Positions 27,605-37,190 are shown, counted from the stretch's first letter. The stretch: 64,000 nucleotides of DNA from VXNE01 sp965248075 (GCA_965248075.1 CBDFIL010000001.1:620001-684000); one strand, 5' to 3'. The notes: generated from the letters alone by a model not told the origin. A program made the numbers and translations.

Positions 27605-27873
27605 AAGCGGACCAGCGCGCCTACCGGAGACGTGCTCGCGCCCACCGGCTGACCATGTGGCTCGTTTCACGCGCCAGCCGGCTCAACGGCTCGTGGATCG
27701 ACCGGCTGTCGCTGCGCCTGGTGAACCGGCAAGCGAGGCCGAGGAACCCCGACCAAGACTTCATGCGCGATGAGATCGTCGACGCCGACATCGGCTTCAC
27801 CGCGAACGAACTCGACGCCTTCCAGCGCGGCGTGCCTGAGCAAGTCCCTAGTGTAGTGTCTCGAACAAAATAG
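27601..27873 (+). CDS. small basic protein of the molybdoenzyme operon, 3' end replaced by IS630
   Basis: A 90-residue hypothetical protein starting MKADQRAYRRRARAH, coupled to the molybdoenzyme by an ATGA overlap at 27601-27604. It is rich in Arg with no recognised domain. An IS630 element entered at a TA (27849-27850), so the last seven residues now derive from the IS. Joining the flanks at that TA gives a protein of 89 residues ending PSERHGR. The lesion is minor and the protein may still work. Confidence 0.65.
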   Translation: MKADQRAYRRRARAHRLTMWLVSRASRLNGSWIDRLSLRLVNRQARPRNPDQDFMRDEIVDADIGFTANELDAFQRGVPEQVPSVVSRTK

Positions 27874-29049
27874 TGTTTATGTGGCATTCGCGATAGACTG
27901 CGTGGCATCGATGTTTTGTGGAGGGTGCGCGATGCGCGTTGCGGCGGAGATCGAGTTGTCGGGCAAGGACCGCGAACAGCTTGGGAAGTGGGCCGCGGCG
28001 CGGAGCGCGCCGGTGCGCCTGCGGGAGCGCGCGCGGATCGTCCTGCTGGCCGCGGGGGGCATGACGAACAAGGCGATCGCGTCGGAGCTGGGGATCGATG
28101 CGAACAAGGTGGGCCGCTGGCGGGCGCGGGTCGCCGCGGAGGGCGTGTCGGCGATCGAGAAGGAACGTCCTCGCGGCGCGAACCAGGGCGGCAAGGACAG
28201 CCGGGCGCAGGCGGAACTGCGCAGCAGGGTGATCGAGGCGACCACGCAGACGACGCCGCGGGACGCCACGCACTGGTCGTGCCGGTCGATGGCGCGGCAT
28301 CTGGAGACGACGCACAGCTTCGTGAATCGGGTGTGGCGCGCGCACGGTCTCAAGCCGCACCTGATCCGGACGTTCAAGTTGAGCAACGATCCGCGTTTCG
28401 AGGAGAAGCTGCAGGACGTGGTGGGGCTGTACCTCGACCCGCCGGAGAACGCGGTGGTGTTCAGCTTCGACGAGAAGAGCCAGATTCAGGCGCTGGACCG
28501 GACGCAGCCGGGGTTGCCGATGAAGAACGGTCGCGGCGGGACGATGACGCACGATTACAAGCGCCACGGCACCACGACATTGTTCGCGGCGCTGAACATC
28601 GCGACGGGCGAGGTGGTCGGCAAGACCTATCGCAAGCACCGCCACCAGGAGGTGTTGAGGTTCCTGCGGGAGGTCGACAAGACGGTGCCGAAGGATCAGG
28701 AGATTCACATCGTGCTGGACAACTACGCGACGCACAAACACGAGAAGGTGCTTGGGTGGATCGAGCGCAAGAAGCGCGTGTTCCTGCACTTCACGCCAAC
28801 TAGCGCGTCCTGGGCCAACTTGGTGGAGCGGTTCTTCGCGATGCTGACCGACAAGCAGATCCGGCGCGGGGTCTTCACGTCCGTGCCGCACCTTGAGAAA
28901 CGCCTCCGGGAGTATCTGGATAGCTACAACAAGGCCCCCCGTCCCTTCGTTTGGACAAGGACGGTCGAGGAAATCATCGACAAGGTCGGCCGCGCACGGA
29001 CGGCACTGGGCAAAGCGTCATAATCGTTACTTTGTTAAGGACACTACAC
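27851..29049 (+). mobile_element. IS630-family insertion sequence, apparently complete
   Basis: Element of about 1.2 kb bounded by imperfect terminal inverted repeats (left GTGTAGTGTCTCGAACAAA, right end inverted GTGTAGTGTCCTTAACAAA) and flanked by TA on both sides (27849-27850 and 29050-29051), the target duplication expected for IS630/Tc1-like elements. It carries one intact transposase gene, which suggests recent insertion and possible activity. Confidence 0.9.
27932..29023 (+). CDS. IS630-family transposase
   Basis: About 363 residues. N-terminal helix-turn-helix (MTNKAIASELGIDANKVGRW) and a DDE domain with Asp in FSFDEKSQIQ, Asp in HIVLDNYATHK and Glu in SWANLVERFF, i.e. a full catalytic triad. 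ATG at 27932 is preferred because GGAGGG precedes it; an ATG-like codon further upstream at 27881 lacks one. No frameshift. Confidence 0.92.
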   Translation: MRVAAEIELSGKDREQLGKWAAARSAPVRLRERARIVLLAAGGMTNKAIASELGIDANKVGRWRARVAAEGVSAIEKERPRGANQGGKDSRAQAELRSRVIEATTQTTPRDATHWSCRSMARHLETTHSFVNRVWRAHGLKPHLIRTFKLSNDPRFEEKLQDVVGLYLDPPENAVVFSFDEKSQIQALDRTQPGLPMKNGRGGTMTHDYKRHGTTTLFAALNIATGEVVGKTYRKHRHQEVLRFLREVDKTVPKDQEIHIVLDNYATHKHEKVLGWIERKKRVFLHFTPTSASWANLVERFFAMLTDKQIRRGVFTSVPHLEKRLREYLDSYNKAPRPFVWTRTVEEIIDKVGRARTALGKAS

Positions 29050-29099
29050 TAGCGAGCGACATGGACGATAAGAGCTGCGCGGTTTAGGTGTTGACTTTC

Positions 29100-29377
29100 C
29101 CGCTCCGTTTCCAGTACGCCGACCGCGCCGGTCTCGACGCCTGAGGCGGCGATGAACCCGACCTCGTCTCGCCGAAAACGGACCTCGCACATCTGCTCCT
29201 GCGTCTCTACGACCAGCGATTCGCCGTACTCCGGACCGGTGGACTCACCAAGGGCGCAGTTCGTCGAGTTCGCCCGCCGCGTGGATGGGATCGGGGCATC
29301 ACGGTGACCCACCCGCTGGTGCGGCGGCACCCCGTAACCGGGCTAAAGACCCTCTACGCCGTGACCGGCACAAGCCA
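29100..29377 (+). pseudogene. TauD/TfdA dioxygenase, N-terminal remnant
   Basis: Scattered pieces of an alpha-ketoglutarate-dependent dioxygenase in different frames: DLAHLLLRLYDQRFAVLRTG, then AQFVEFARRVDGIG, then THPLVRRHPVTGLKTLYAVTG. Several frameshifts are present, and the homology ends exactly where the IS256 left inverted repeat begins at 29378. Catalytic residues are not preserved. Confidence 0.6.
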
Positions 29378-30807
29378 GAGCTATTGTCAAATCTGGTGTA
29401 CGGAGGGTTGGTCATGCGACGGCCCTGCTGTCCTCGATGACCTCGATACCGTCGTTGAACTTGACCCCCTCGATCACTTTGCCGAGCTGACGGAAGCCGC
29501 GTAGCCGCCGCCAGGACGTCTCCGCACTCATGCCCATCTTGTAGATCATCGAGAGCATCGTGCGGCGGGTGACGCAGCCCTTCGCCCGCGAGCTCCGATG
29601 GCGGATGGTGGCGAACGCCGACTCGATCACGTTGGTCGTGCGCAGATGCGTCCAGTGCGCGGCGGGGAAGTCGTAGAAGGCCAGCAGCTGCTCGCGATCA
29701 CGCGCCAGGCACGCGGTGGCCTTGGGGTACTTGTCTTCGTAGCGTTCGATCCAGTCGTCGAACGCGCGCTCGGCCTGGGCGCGGGTCTCGGCCATCCAGA
29801 TCTCCTGCAGTCCCTGCTTCGCCTTCGCCAACGCATCGCGCCAGCGATGCGCCTCGACCTTGGGGAAGTAGTTGAGGACGTTACCGGACTTGTGCATCCA
29901 GCAACGCTGGCTGCGGGTCTCGGGATACACCTCCGACAGCGCCGACCAGAAGCCCAGCGCACCGTCACCCACCGCCAGCTTCGCCGGCCGCGTGAAGCCA
30001 CGCTGCTGCATCCCCAGGAGAACCTCGCGCCAGCTCTGCGTGGACTCCCGAACCCCGTCCTCGATGGCCAGGAAGTGCTTGTCGCCACGGGCGTTTACGC
30101 CGATCACCACCAGCACGCACAGGCGCCCGTCGTCGCCGCGCAGGCCGCTGTGGATGCCGTCCGCCCAGACGTACACCCAGTCGTCGGCAAGATCGCGCCG
30201 GCACCACTCCCGATACTCCTCGTCCCACACCCGCTTGAGCCGGCTCACCACGTTCGCGGACAACCCGCGGGCCGCTTCCTCACTTACCAGAGCGGCTACC
30301 GCCAACGCCGCCTTGGCGGCGCGCTCATCACTGACCCGTCGACACCCCGTGCAGGTACAGCCACGGAACCGCCGCATCGACGCTCGCACTGCGGCGCACG
30401 TACGGCAGCACCAACGAGGATCGGAACGGCTCCGCCGCTCCCGAGCGGCTGCGCGCCTTCGGCACCCGAACGTCCACCGCGCCTATCCCCGTCAGAATCT
30501 GCCGTTCCGGAAGATGACCGTTGCGCACCATCCGCCGCCGACCGTCTGGCAACTTCTCTTCCTCGAACGCCGACAGATACTCCCCGAACTCCGCCGACAC
30601 CGCCGCCTCGATCAGCCGCCGCGCGCCGGCGCGAAGAAGATCCGTGAGCGGATCGGAAGCCGATACTGGCGCCGCCAGCGAAACCACATTATCGTTGCCC
30701 ATGTGCGGTGTGCTCCTCTTGCCGAAACCGTGAAATCGCAAACTCGATTTCAGCAGAGACACGCCGCACGACTCAACTCACCCATACACCAGATTCGACC
30801 ATAGCTC
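29378..30807 (-). mobile_element. IS256-family insertion sequence
   Basis: Boundaries are set by imperfect inverted repeats of about 26 bases: left GAGCTATTGTCAAATCTGGT, right (inverted) GAGCTATGGTCGAATCTGGT. I see no clear 8-9 base target duplication, so one flank may have been rearranged. It interrupts a TauD-like gene; the other half of that gene is not recognisable to the right. Confidence 0.82.
29412..30702 (-). pseudogene. IS256-family transposase, frameshifted
   Basis: Mutator-type transposase read in two frames. Part one starts at 30702 (MGNDNVVSLAAP, after GAGGAG) and ends YLHGVSTGQ-stop at 30328. Part two continues with VSDERAAKAALAVAALVSEE through WADGIHSGL, VGDGALGFW and NVIESAFATIRHR, which hold the DDE residues. 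One base change near 30335 breaks it. This family is not known for programmed frameshifting, so the element is probably dead on its own. Confidence 0.85.
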
Positions 30808-30969
30808 CTCGCCCGACGGCCAAGCCCCGGCTATACCACGGAGTTCCTAGACGGGCGGTATTCACGTTCATTCCGCCAAGCTCAGCGCCGCCTCAGCCCC
30901 CTTTCTGCCAACATGACTGAGACACCAGCAACCTTTGGAATTACTGTAGGGCGGTGGAGGTGAAGACCG
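30808..30969. other. spacer between IS256 and the IS3 remnant
   Basis: I see no gene, no continuation of the interrupted TauD gene and no recognisable IS3 left inverted repeat here. Confidence 0.4.
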
Positions 30970-31452
30970 ATGACCGCAGAGAGAGACTCGATGACATTGA
31001 ATGAGGTTGCCCTTCCGGCCCTGGGGGTCGAGGAGCGTAGCGACGAGGCGCCCAGGGCCGGAAGGGCAAGATCGACCCCGGACCCGGAGGTCGTCGCCAA
31101 GCCGAAGCGGCGCCAGTTCAGCGCAGAGTATCGGCTGCGGATCCTGGAGGAGGCGGAGCGCTGCACGCAGCGCGGCGAGGTGGGTCGGCTGCTTCGCCGT
31201 GAGGGGTTGTACAGCTCGCATCTGACGGCTTGGCGCAAGGCCCGGCGCAAGGGCTCGCTACGGGAGTTGGCCGCGAAGAAGCGCGGCGCGAAACCGGCCG
31301 AACGCAACCCGCTGGATGCGAAGGTGCGCGCGCTGGAGGCGCAAGTGACTCGTCTGCAGCACGAGTTGCACACCGCGCACACGATTCTGGACGTGCAGGG
31401 AAAAGTTGCCGGGCTGCTGGGATTGAACCTCGAACGCGCGCCGCGCTCCTGA
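30970..31452 (+). CDS. IS3-family transposase OrfA
   Basis: A 160-residue OrfA: helix-turn-helix with RRQFSAEYRLRILEEAERC and LLRREGLYSSHLTAWRKAR, followed by a leucine-zipper-like region (VRALEAQVTRLQHELHTAHTILDVQGKVAGLLG). An OrfB start overlaps its end but is cut short, so this is a remnant that cannot transpose alone. OrfA could still bind IS ends. Confidence 0.82.
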   Translation: MTAERDSMTLNEVALPALGVEERSDEAPRAGRARSTPDPEVVAKPKRRQFSAEYRLRILEEAERCTQRGEVGRLLRREGLYSSHLTAWRKARRKGSLRELAAKKRGAKPAERNPLDAKVRALEAQVTRLQHELHTAHTILDVQGKVAGLLGLNLERAPRS

Positions 31453-31523
31453 TGGCCGCCCGACCGCTTGCATTGCAGGTCGGTGTGGCGCCGGCCTGCC
31501 AGGCGCTGGGCGTGTCGCGGCCT
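31452..31523 (+). pseudogene. IS3 OrfB, first 24 codons only
   Basis: ATG at 31452 opens MAARPLALQVGVAPACQALG VSR (the usual OrfB head with VAPAC..LGVSR). It is joined at about 31523 directly to sequence matching the start of a SnoaL-like gene. The integrase domain is deleted. Confidence 0.7.
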
Positions 31524-31581
31524 TCAAGAGCCGAATCTGCTCCGCGGCTTCGACTCGTCGGAGCCGGGTTTCAATGCTCAT
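31519..31581 (-). pseudogene. SnoaL-like gene, first 21 codons only
   Basis: Minus-strand codons give MSIETRLRRVEAAEQIRLLK, identical at protein level to the start of the gene at 12974 but with several silent differences, so it is a diverged paralogue and not a recent copy. Everything downstream has been replaced by the truncated IS3 element. Confidence 0.75.
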
Positions 31582-31635
31582 GCCTCGTACCCCGTAACTT
31601 GCAGATCACACGCAGGAGGGAGCATGCCGGCCGTG

Positions 31636-33771
31636 TCAGGCGCGCGCAGCCTTCCCGGCGTCCCACGCCGCGAACGATCCGCCCTCTTCGGCAAGACGTT
31701 TCAGGAGCGGCGCGGGCCGCCACGCATCGCCGAACTCCTGGTGGAACGCCAGGATGTCACGGTAGATTTCTGCGAGGCCCACCTGGTCGGCGTAGTACAT
31801 CGGTCCGCCGCGGTACTTCGGGAATCCGTAGCCGTAGACATACACCACGTCGATGTCGCTCGCCCGCAGTGCGATGCCATCGTCGAGCAGCTGCGCTCCG
31901 ATGTTGACCAGGGGATACAGACAGCGCTTCAGCACCTCCGCGTCGTCGATCTCGCGCCGCGCGATGCCGAGCTCCGCCGACGTCTCCTCGATGATCCTCG
32001 CCACGTCCGGGTCGGGCTGTCCGCGACGGCTGCCTTCCGGGTAGGCGTAATAGCCGGCATTGGTCTTCTGCCCGTAGCGGCCGAGCTCGCAGAGCTTGTC
32101 GGGCACCAGCGCCGTCAACGGCTTGTCCTCCGGGGCCATGCCCGACATCTTGCGCGCGCGCCAGCCGAGGTCCAGGCCCACCAGGTCGTTCATCGCGAAC
32201 GGCCCCATGTTGAAGCCGAAGTCGAGAATCACCTTGTCCACCTGCTCGGGCTGGGCACCGTGCAGGATGATCTCGCCGGCCTGGCTGGTGTAGCCGCCGA
32301 GCATGCGGTTACCGATGAATCCGGGCGCATTCGCGGACATCACCGGGATCTTGCCGATCGTCTTGCCAAGCGCCATCACGGTGGCCAGCGTCTCCTTGCC
32401 CGTGTCCGCGCCACGCACCACCTCGAGCATCTGCATGATGTTGGCCGGGCTGAAGAAGTGCATGCCGATGACATCTTCCGGTCGCTTCGTCATGGCGGCC
32501 ATCTGGTCGACATCCAGTGCCGAGGTGTTGCTCGCGAGCACGGCGCCGGACTTCATCGTGGCATCGAGCTGCTCGAAGATCTGCTTCTTCAGGTCGAGGT
32601 TCTCGTAGACCGCCTCGACGACCACGTCCGCATCGCCGATGGCGTCGTACTCGAGTACGCCCTCGATCCGCGCGATGCGGGCGTCCATCTCCTCCTGCGT
32701 GATGCGCCCGCCCCGCACCATGCGCCCGTAGTTCGTCCTGATGACGCCCAGTCCCCGATCCAGTGCTTCCTCGTTCATCTCCAGCACCTTGACCGGAATG
32801 CCGGCATCCGCGAAGGACATGGCGATGCCACCGCCCATCAGGCCGCCGCCGACGGTGGCCGCACTCGTGATGCTCTTCTTCGGGGTGTCCGCCGGCACGT
32901 CGGGAATCCGCGCGCCCTGCCTTTCCGCGAAGAAGACATGAATCATCGCCGCGCGCTGCTCATGGTCGTGGCAGACCTGGAAGTTCGCGCGCTCGGCGCG
33001 GATGCCCTCGTCGAAGTCGTCGATCTCGACGGCCGCCTTGACCGACTCGAACGCCATCAGGCCATTGATCTGGCCGCGCATGCGCCGCGCGAGGTACGCC
33101 TCGCCAGCCTTGAAGACGTCCGCATTGGCGCGGTCCGCCTCGACCTTGTCGCGCCGGTTGCGCACCAGCGGATGAGGACCGCCGGCGGCGGCCCTGGTTC
33201 TCGCGAAGGCCAGGGCACGCTCGACGAGGTCGCCGGCCGCGATCTCGTCCACGATGCCGAGCGCCAGGGCTTCCTCGGTCTCGAACGGATCGCCCGAGAG
33301 GATCGCGTCCATGGCGCGTTCGGCGCCAATCAGGCGCGGCAGCCGTTGCGTACCGCCCCCGCCCGGCAGCAGACCGATCTTGATTTCCGGCAATCCCGTC
33401 GGCGCGCCGGGCGCCGCGATGCGGTAGTGGCAGGTGAGTGCGTGTTCCAGACCGCCCCCGAAAGCCGTGCCGTTGATCGCCGCGACCACGGGCTTGGCAC
33501 TGCCCTCGACGATCTCTCCCGCCGGTCGGTTCGGTATCTCGTCCGGATTCGGCGTCTTGCCGAAGTCCCGGATGTCCGCACCCGCGATGAAGGCACGTCC
33601 CTTGCCCGTGATGACGACCGCATCCACCCCGTCGTCCGCCAGCGCGGTTTCGAGATGCCGGGACAGGTAGAACCGTACCCCCGAACTCATCGGGTTGACC
33701 GGCGGGTTGTCGATGGTGAGGAGCGCGACGCGGTCGCGCACCTCGTAGTGAACCGTGCCCAGCAGTGCCAT
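31636..33771 (-). CDS. FadJ/FadB-like enoyl-CoA hydratase/3-hydroxyacyl-CoA dehydrogenase
   Basis: A 711-residue bifunctional beta-oxidation protein. An N-terminal crotonase domain (GKGRAFIAGADIRDF, GTAFGGGLEHALTC, GLPEIKIGLLPGGGGTQRLPR) is followed by an NAD-binding hydroxyacyl-CoA dehydrogenase (GGGLMGGGIAMSFADAG, VLASNTSALDVDQ, GMHFFSPANIMQMLEVVRG, NAPGFIGNRM) and two C-terminal dehydrogenase domains. In the NAD-binding loop the usual GxGxMG reads GGGLMG. The ATG at 33771 follows AACAGGAC; the longer frame to 33954 lies in the divergent spacer. No thiolase is adjacent. Acts on acyl-CoA in the cytoplasm. Confidence 0.92.
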   Translation of the reverse strand: MALLGTVHYEVRDRVALLTIDNPPVNPMSSGVRFYLSRHLETALADDGVDAVVITGKGRAFIAGADIRDFGKTPNPDEIPNRPAGEIVEGSAKPVVAAINGTAFGGGLEHALTCHYRIAAPGAPTGLPEIKIGLLPGGGGTQRLPRLIGAERAMDAILSGDPFETEEALALGIVDEIAAGDLVERALAFARTRAAAGGPHPLVRNRRDKVEADRANADVFKAGEAYLARRMRGQINGLMAFESVKAAVEIDDFDEGIRAERANFQVCHDHEQRAAMIHVFFAERQGARIPDVPADTPKKSITSAATVGGGLMGGGIAMSFADAGIPVKVLEMNEEALDRGLGVIRTNYGRMVRGGRITQEEMDARIARIEGVLEYDAIGDADVVVEAVYENLDLKKQIFEQLDATMKSGAVLASNTSALDVDQMAAMTKRPEDVIGMHFFSPANIMQMLEVVRGADTGKETLATVMALGKTIGKIPVMSANAPGFIGNRMLGGYTSQAGEIILHGAQPEQVDKVILDFGFNMGPFAMNDLVGLDLGWRARKMSGMAPEDKPLTALVPDKLCELGRYGQKTNAGYYAYPEGSRRGQPDPDVARIIEETSAELGIARREIDDAEVLKRCLYPLVNIGAQLLDDGIALRASDIDVVYVYGYGFPKYRGGPMYYADQVGLAEIYRDILAFHQEFGDAWRPAPLLKRLAEEGGSFAAWDAGKAARA

Positions 33772-33798
33772 GTCCTGTTCCCGGATGGAAAACGCGCC

Positions 33799-33804
33799 AG
33801 TATA
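33799..33804 (-). promoter_or_regulatory. candidate -10 box for the FadJ-like gene
   Basis: Minus-strand CGGTATACTGG holds TATACT 28 bases before the start codon at 33771, giving a short leader of about 20 bases. Only the -10 is convincing. Confidence 0.4.
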
Positions 33805-33907
33805 CCGGCGTCGGCTGCCGCGGAGCACGGGCGCCACCGCGACCGGCCGGCGGCAGACCCGATCCGTGCGACACTCGTGCGTCGACCTCCACGAAGCCCG
33901 CGTTGTG

Positions 33908-35779
33908 ATGAAGAGCATTGCCCGCCATGGCGTCGCCGCCATGCTTGCCGCCACGATCCCCCTCGCCGCCCAGTCCTACTCTCCGGACGCCGACCGGAAA
34001 TACCCTGGCACGGTCTACTGGGGCGACACGCACGTCCACACCAGCTATTCCACCGGCGACGCCAATCTCATGGGCGGCAACGTGGTCAGCCCCGCGATCG
34101 CCTACCGCTTCGCGCGCGGGGAAACCGTCACGGCCAACAACGGCATGCGCGTGCGCATCCGCAGGCCGCTGGACTTCCTCGTGATCGCGGACCACGCGGA
34201 GAACCTGGGCGTCGCTGCGAGCCTGCGGGCGGGCGATCCCAACCTGCTCGATGCGCCCGGCGGAGAGGCGCTCCATGACCTCTTCCGCGCACACCAGGCG
34301 GACCCGAACGCCGGACGGCTGCGGTTGCCGCCCCACACGCTGGGCAACGACTACATCCGCTCTATCTGGAGTACCGTCGTCGCCACCGCGGACGCATACA
34401 ACGACCCTGGCCAGTTCACCGCGTTTTCGGGCTACGAGTGGTCGTCCCTCGGTACGGTCGACGGAGTGTTCGGCAACCTGCACCGGGTCGTCGTGTTTCG
34501 CGACGCCGCCGCCCGGACCGGACGAATCCTCCCCTTCAGCGCCTACGACAGCCGTCATCCCGAAGACCTCTGGGGCTTCCTGGAGCGCTACGAGGCCCGC
34601 ACCGGCGGTCGCGCCCTCGCTATTCCACACAACGGAAACGTGAGCAACGGGGCCATGTTCGCCTTGACCGACTCCCACGGCGGACCCCAGGACGCAGACT
34701 ACGCGGCCCTGCGCAGCCGCTTCGAACCCGTCTACGAAGTCACCCAGATCAAGGGTGACAGCGAGACGCATCCCGTGCTCTCCCCGACCGACGAGTTCGC
34801 GGACTTCGAGACCTGGAACAGCTGGGCGGGCGGCACCATGGAGCCCGGCTCGCACCCGTGCTGCCCGGACTGGGAGACGGCCGATTTCGAGGCGCGCAAG
34901 CGCGGCGAGTACGCGCGCTCCGCCCTGCGCAGCGGCCTCGCACAACAGGCTCGGCTCGGCGTCAATCCCTTCAAGTACGGCCTGATCGGCAGCACGGACG
35001 CGCACACGTCCTTCGCAACCGCCGACAACGAGAATTTCTGGGGCAAGTATTCGATGACGTTCCCCTCCCCGACGCGCATTTCGGACCCGATGGTGCCCAC
35101 GTGGTCCAGCCCGATGAACTGGGAGACGGGCGCGGCCGGCTATGCGGGGGTGTGGGCGCGCGAGAACACACGCGAGGCGATCTTCGATGCCCTGCAGCGC
35201 CGGGAGGTATACGCCACCACCGGGCCGCGCATGACCGTGCGGTTATTCGGCGGCTGGGACTTCACACCCGCCGACGCGCTGGCTGCGGACGTCGCCCGAC
35301 CCGGCTACGCCCGCGGCGTGCCAATGGGCGGTGACCTCCCGCCAGCCTCCGGCCCTGTACCCACGTTCGTGGTGGTGGCAACGAAGGACCCTGACGGGGC
35401 GAATCTCGACCGTGTCCAGATCGTCAAGGGCTGGCTTGCCGAGGACGGGACGACGTACGAGCGCGTGCATGACGTCGCGCTATCCGACGGCCGCTCCGTC
35501 GGCCCGGACGGCGGGAGTGTGCCGGTCGGCTCCACGGTCGACGTGGCCGACGCGTCCTACACCAACGCGATCGGCGACCCGGAGCTCCGTGTGACCTGGA
35601 CCGACCCCGACTTCGACGGCGAGCATCCCGCCTTCTATTACGTACGCGTGCTGGAGATCCCGACGCCGCGCTGGACGGCGTACGACGCGAAATTCTTCGG
35701 CATCCGCGAGTTGCCCGAGGGCATTCGGATGGTCAGCCAGGAACGGGCGTACACGTCGCCGATCTGGTTCTCGCCGTAA
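33908..35779 (+). CDS. DUF3604 protein, secreted PHP-like
   Basis: About 623 residues with a signal peptide (MKSIARHGVAAMLAATIPLA, AQS at the cleavage region). DUF3604 features: YWGDTHVHTSYSTGDA with a metal-binding HxH, DFLVIADHAENLG, FSGYEWSS, ALAIPHNGNVSNG, LIGSTDAHTSF and RREVYATTGPRMTVRLFGGWD. The His/Asp pattern resembles PHP-type phosphoesterases, but no activity is established for the family. Probably periplasmic. ATG at 33908 is immediately preceded by a GTG. Divergent from the FadJ-like gene and convergent with the amidase. Confidence 0.88.
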   Translation: MKSIARHGVAAMLAATIPLAAQSYSPDADRKYPGTVYWGDTHVHTSYSTGDANLMGGNVVSPAIAYRFARGETVTANNGMRVRIRRPLDFLVIADHAENLGVAASLRAGDPNLLDAPGGEALHDLFRAHQADPNAGRLRLPPHTLGNDYIRSIWSTVVATADAYNDPGQFTAFSGYEWSSLGTVDGVFGNLHRVVVFRDAAARTGRILPFSAYDSRHPEDLWGFLERYEARTGGRALAIPHNGNVSNGAMFALTDSHGGPQDADYAALRSRFEPVYEVTQIKGDSETHPVLSPTDEFADFETWNSWAGGTMEPGSHPCCPDWETADFEARKRGEYARSALRSGLAQQARLGVNPFKYGLIGSTDAHTSFATADNENFWGKYSMTFPSPTRISDPMVPTWSSPMNWETGAAGYAGVWARENTREAIFDALQRREVYATTGPRMTVRLFGGWDFTPADALAADVARPGYARGVPMGGDLPPASGPVPTFVVVATKDPDGANLDRVQIVKGWLAEDGTTYERVHDVALSDGRSVGPDGGSVPVGSTVDVADASYTNAIGDPELRVTWTDPDFDGEHPAFYYVRVLEIPTPRWTAYDAKFFGIRELPEGIRMVSQERAYTSPIWFSP

Positions 35780-35792
35780 CGCGCGGGGAGAC

Positions 35793-37190
35793 TCAGTCCA
35801 GGTCCGGAACGACGTCCCCTGAACCTGCGATCGCCTCCACCGCCTTGGCCGCCGACAGCAGAAAGGCGTCCTGGCGCAGCGGTGCGATCAGTTGCGCCCC
35901 GACCGGGAGTCCTGCCGCGAAACCGCACGGCAGCGAGAGTGCCGGGCAACACGCCACCGTGATCCGGCTGCAGCTCTGCATCCACTCGATGTAGGTCTGC
36001 ATCGCCCGACCCTCGATCTCGCGCACCCAGTCCGTCTCGATGTCGAACGGCTGCACCTGCGTCGTCGGGCCGATGAGGAGATCCACGTCCTCGAAAAAGC
36101 TGGCCACCCGGGCCACCAGGGCCGAGCGAGCGCCGATCACCCAATCCTCGTCGGCGTGGGTCAGACGCTCTCCTGCCTCCGTATTCCAGCGGATCGTGTC
36201 CTTGAGTTCCGCCTTTTGCGCATCCGGGAGGGGCCCGAAACGGGCGCGGAACCGGCCGGCGCGCAGGATGTGGAAGATGCGGTCGGCGTCCGCGAGGTCC
36301 GGCGCCGCATCCGTGACGACGGCGCCCGCCTCGGCAAGCGTGTCGCGCAACGACCGCAGGGTCGCACGGATGGGCGCGGCCACGGGCAGGTTTCCGAAAT
36401 CCTCCGTGACGGCAATCCGCAAACCCGCAAGCGGAACCGGCGTCACGGTGCGGAAGGTCTCACCCGCTTCGGGCAGGACGTTCGTGACCCGCGGATCGGG
36501 GCCGGCGATCGCCGACAGCAGCAGCGCGAGATCGTCCACGTTCCGCGCCATCGGCCCCTGGGTGCTGAGGTCCGTCCAGGCGCCGTGCTCATTCCAGCCG
36601 AACGGCACGCGGCCGGGGGAGGGCCGAAAGCCCACCACGTTGCAGAACGCCGCAGGGTTGCGCAGGGACCCGCCCGTGTCGCTGCCGTCCGCGATAGGAA
36701 TGAAACGCGCCGCGAGCGCCACCGCGGCCCCCCCGCTGCTGCCGCCGCAGGTGCGCGTGCGGTCATGGGGATTGCGTGTGGCGCCGAAGACCCGGTTGAA
36801 GGTCTGCGAACCCGCGCCGAATTCGGGGGTATTCGTCTTGCCGATCGTCACCGCGCCCGCCGCCTTGATGCGGGCCACCAGAAACGAGTCCTCCCGGGGT
36901 ACGTTGTCGGCGAACAGGGGCGATCCATAGGTGGTACGCAAGCCGGCGGTCGCCGTCAGGTCCTTGTGCGCGATGGGCAGTCCTGCCAGCGGCCCCGAGA
37001 GCCGTCCCGACCCGGCCAGCGCCCGCGCCTCTTCGAAGCACCGGGTCACGACGGCGTTCAGTGCGCCGTCGTAGCGTTCGATCCGCTCGATGTGGGCGTC
37101 GAGAACCTCCAGAGGCGACACTTCCCGCGACGCCAGCAGCCGTCGCAGTTCCACCGCGGATTGAAAGCAGAGGTCGGTCGGCCCGGTCAT
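35793..37190 (-). CDS. amidase (amidase signature family)
   Basis: A 465-residue Ser-cisSer-Lys amidohydrolase. Lys76 is in PIAHKDLTATAG, the GGSSGG loop is at 149-154 and the nucleophile Ser175 is in GSDTGGSLRNPA. Start ATG at 37190 follows GGGAGTAACCAG. It hydrolyses an amide to acid and ammonia; specificity is not deducible (aryl/acyl amidases and GatA-like proteins share the signature, but no gatB/C is near). It is divergent from the third D-aminoacylase-like gene, and the pair may share a substrate class. Confidence 0.92.
   Translation of the reverse strand: MTGPTDLCFQSAVELRRLLASREVSPLEVLDAHIERIERYDGALNAVVTRCFEEARALAGSGRLSGPLAGLPIAHKDLTATAGLRTTYGSPLFADNVPREDSFLVARIKAAGAVTIGKTNTPEFGAGSQTFNRVFGATRNPHDRTRTCGGSSGGAAVALAARFIPIADGSDTGGSLRNPAAFCNVVGFRPSPGRVPFGWNEHGAWTDLSTQGPMARNVDDLALLLSAIAGPDPRVTNVLPEAGETFRTVTPVPLAGLRIAVTEDFGNLPVAAPIRATLRSLRDTLAEAGAVVTDAAPDLADADRIFHILRAGRFRARFGPLPDAQKAELKDTIRWNTEAGERLTHADEDWVIGARSALVARVASFFEDVDLLIGPTTQVQPFDIETDWVREIEGRAMQTYIEWMQSCSRITVACCPALSLPCGFAAGLPVGAQLIAPLRQDAFLLSAAKAVEAIAGSGDVVPDLD

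Noticed and set aside
29412..30702. Programmed frameshift in the IS256 transposase
   Set aside because: No slippery heptamer is obvious and IS256 elements normally have a single frame; a mutation is the simpler reading.
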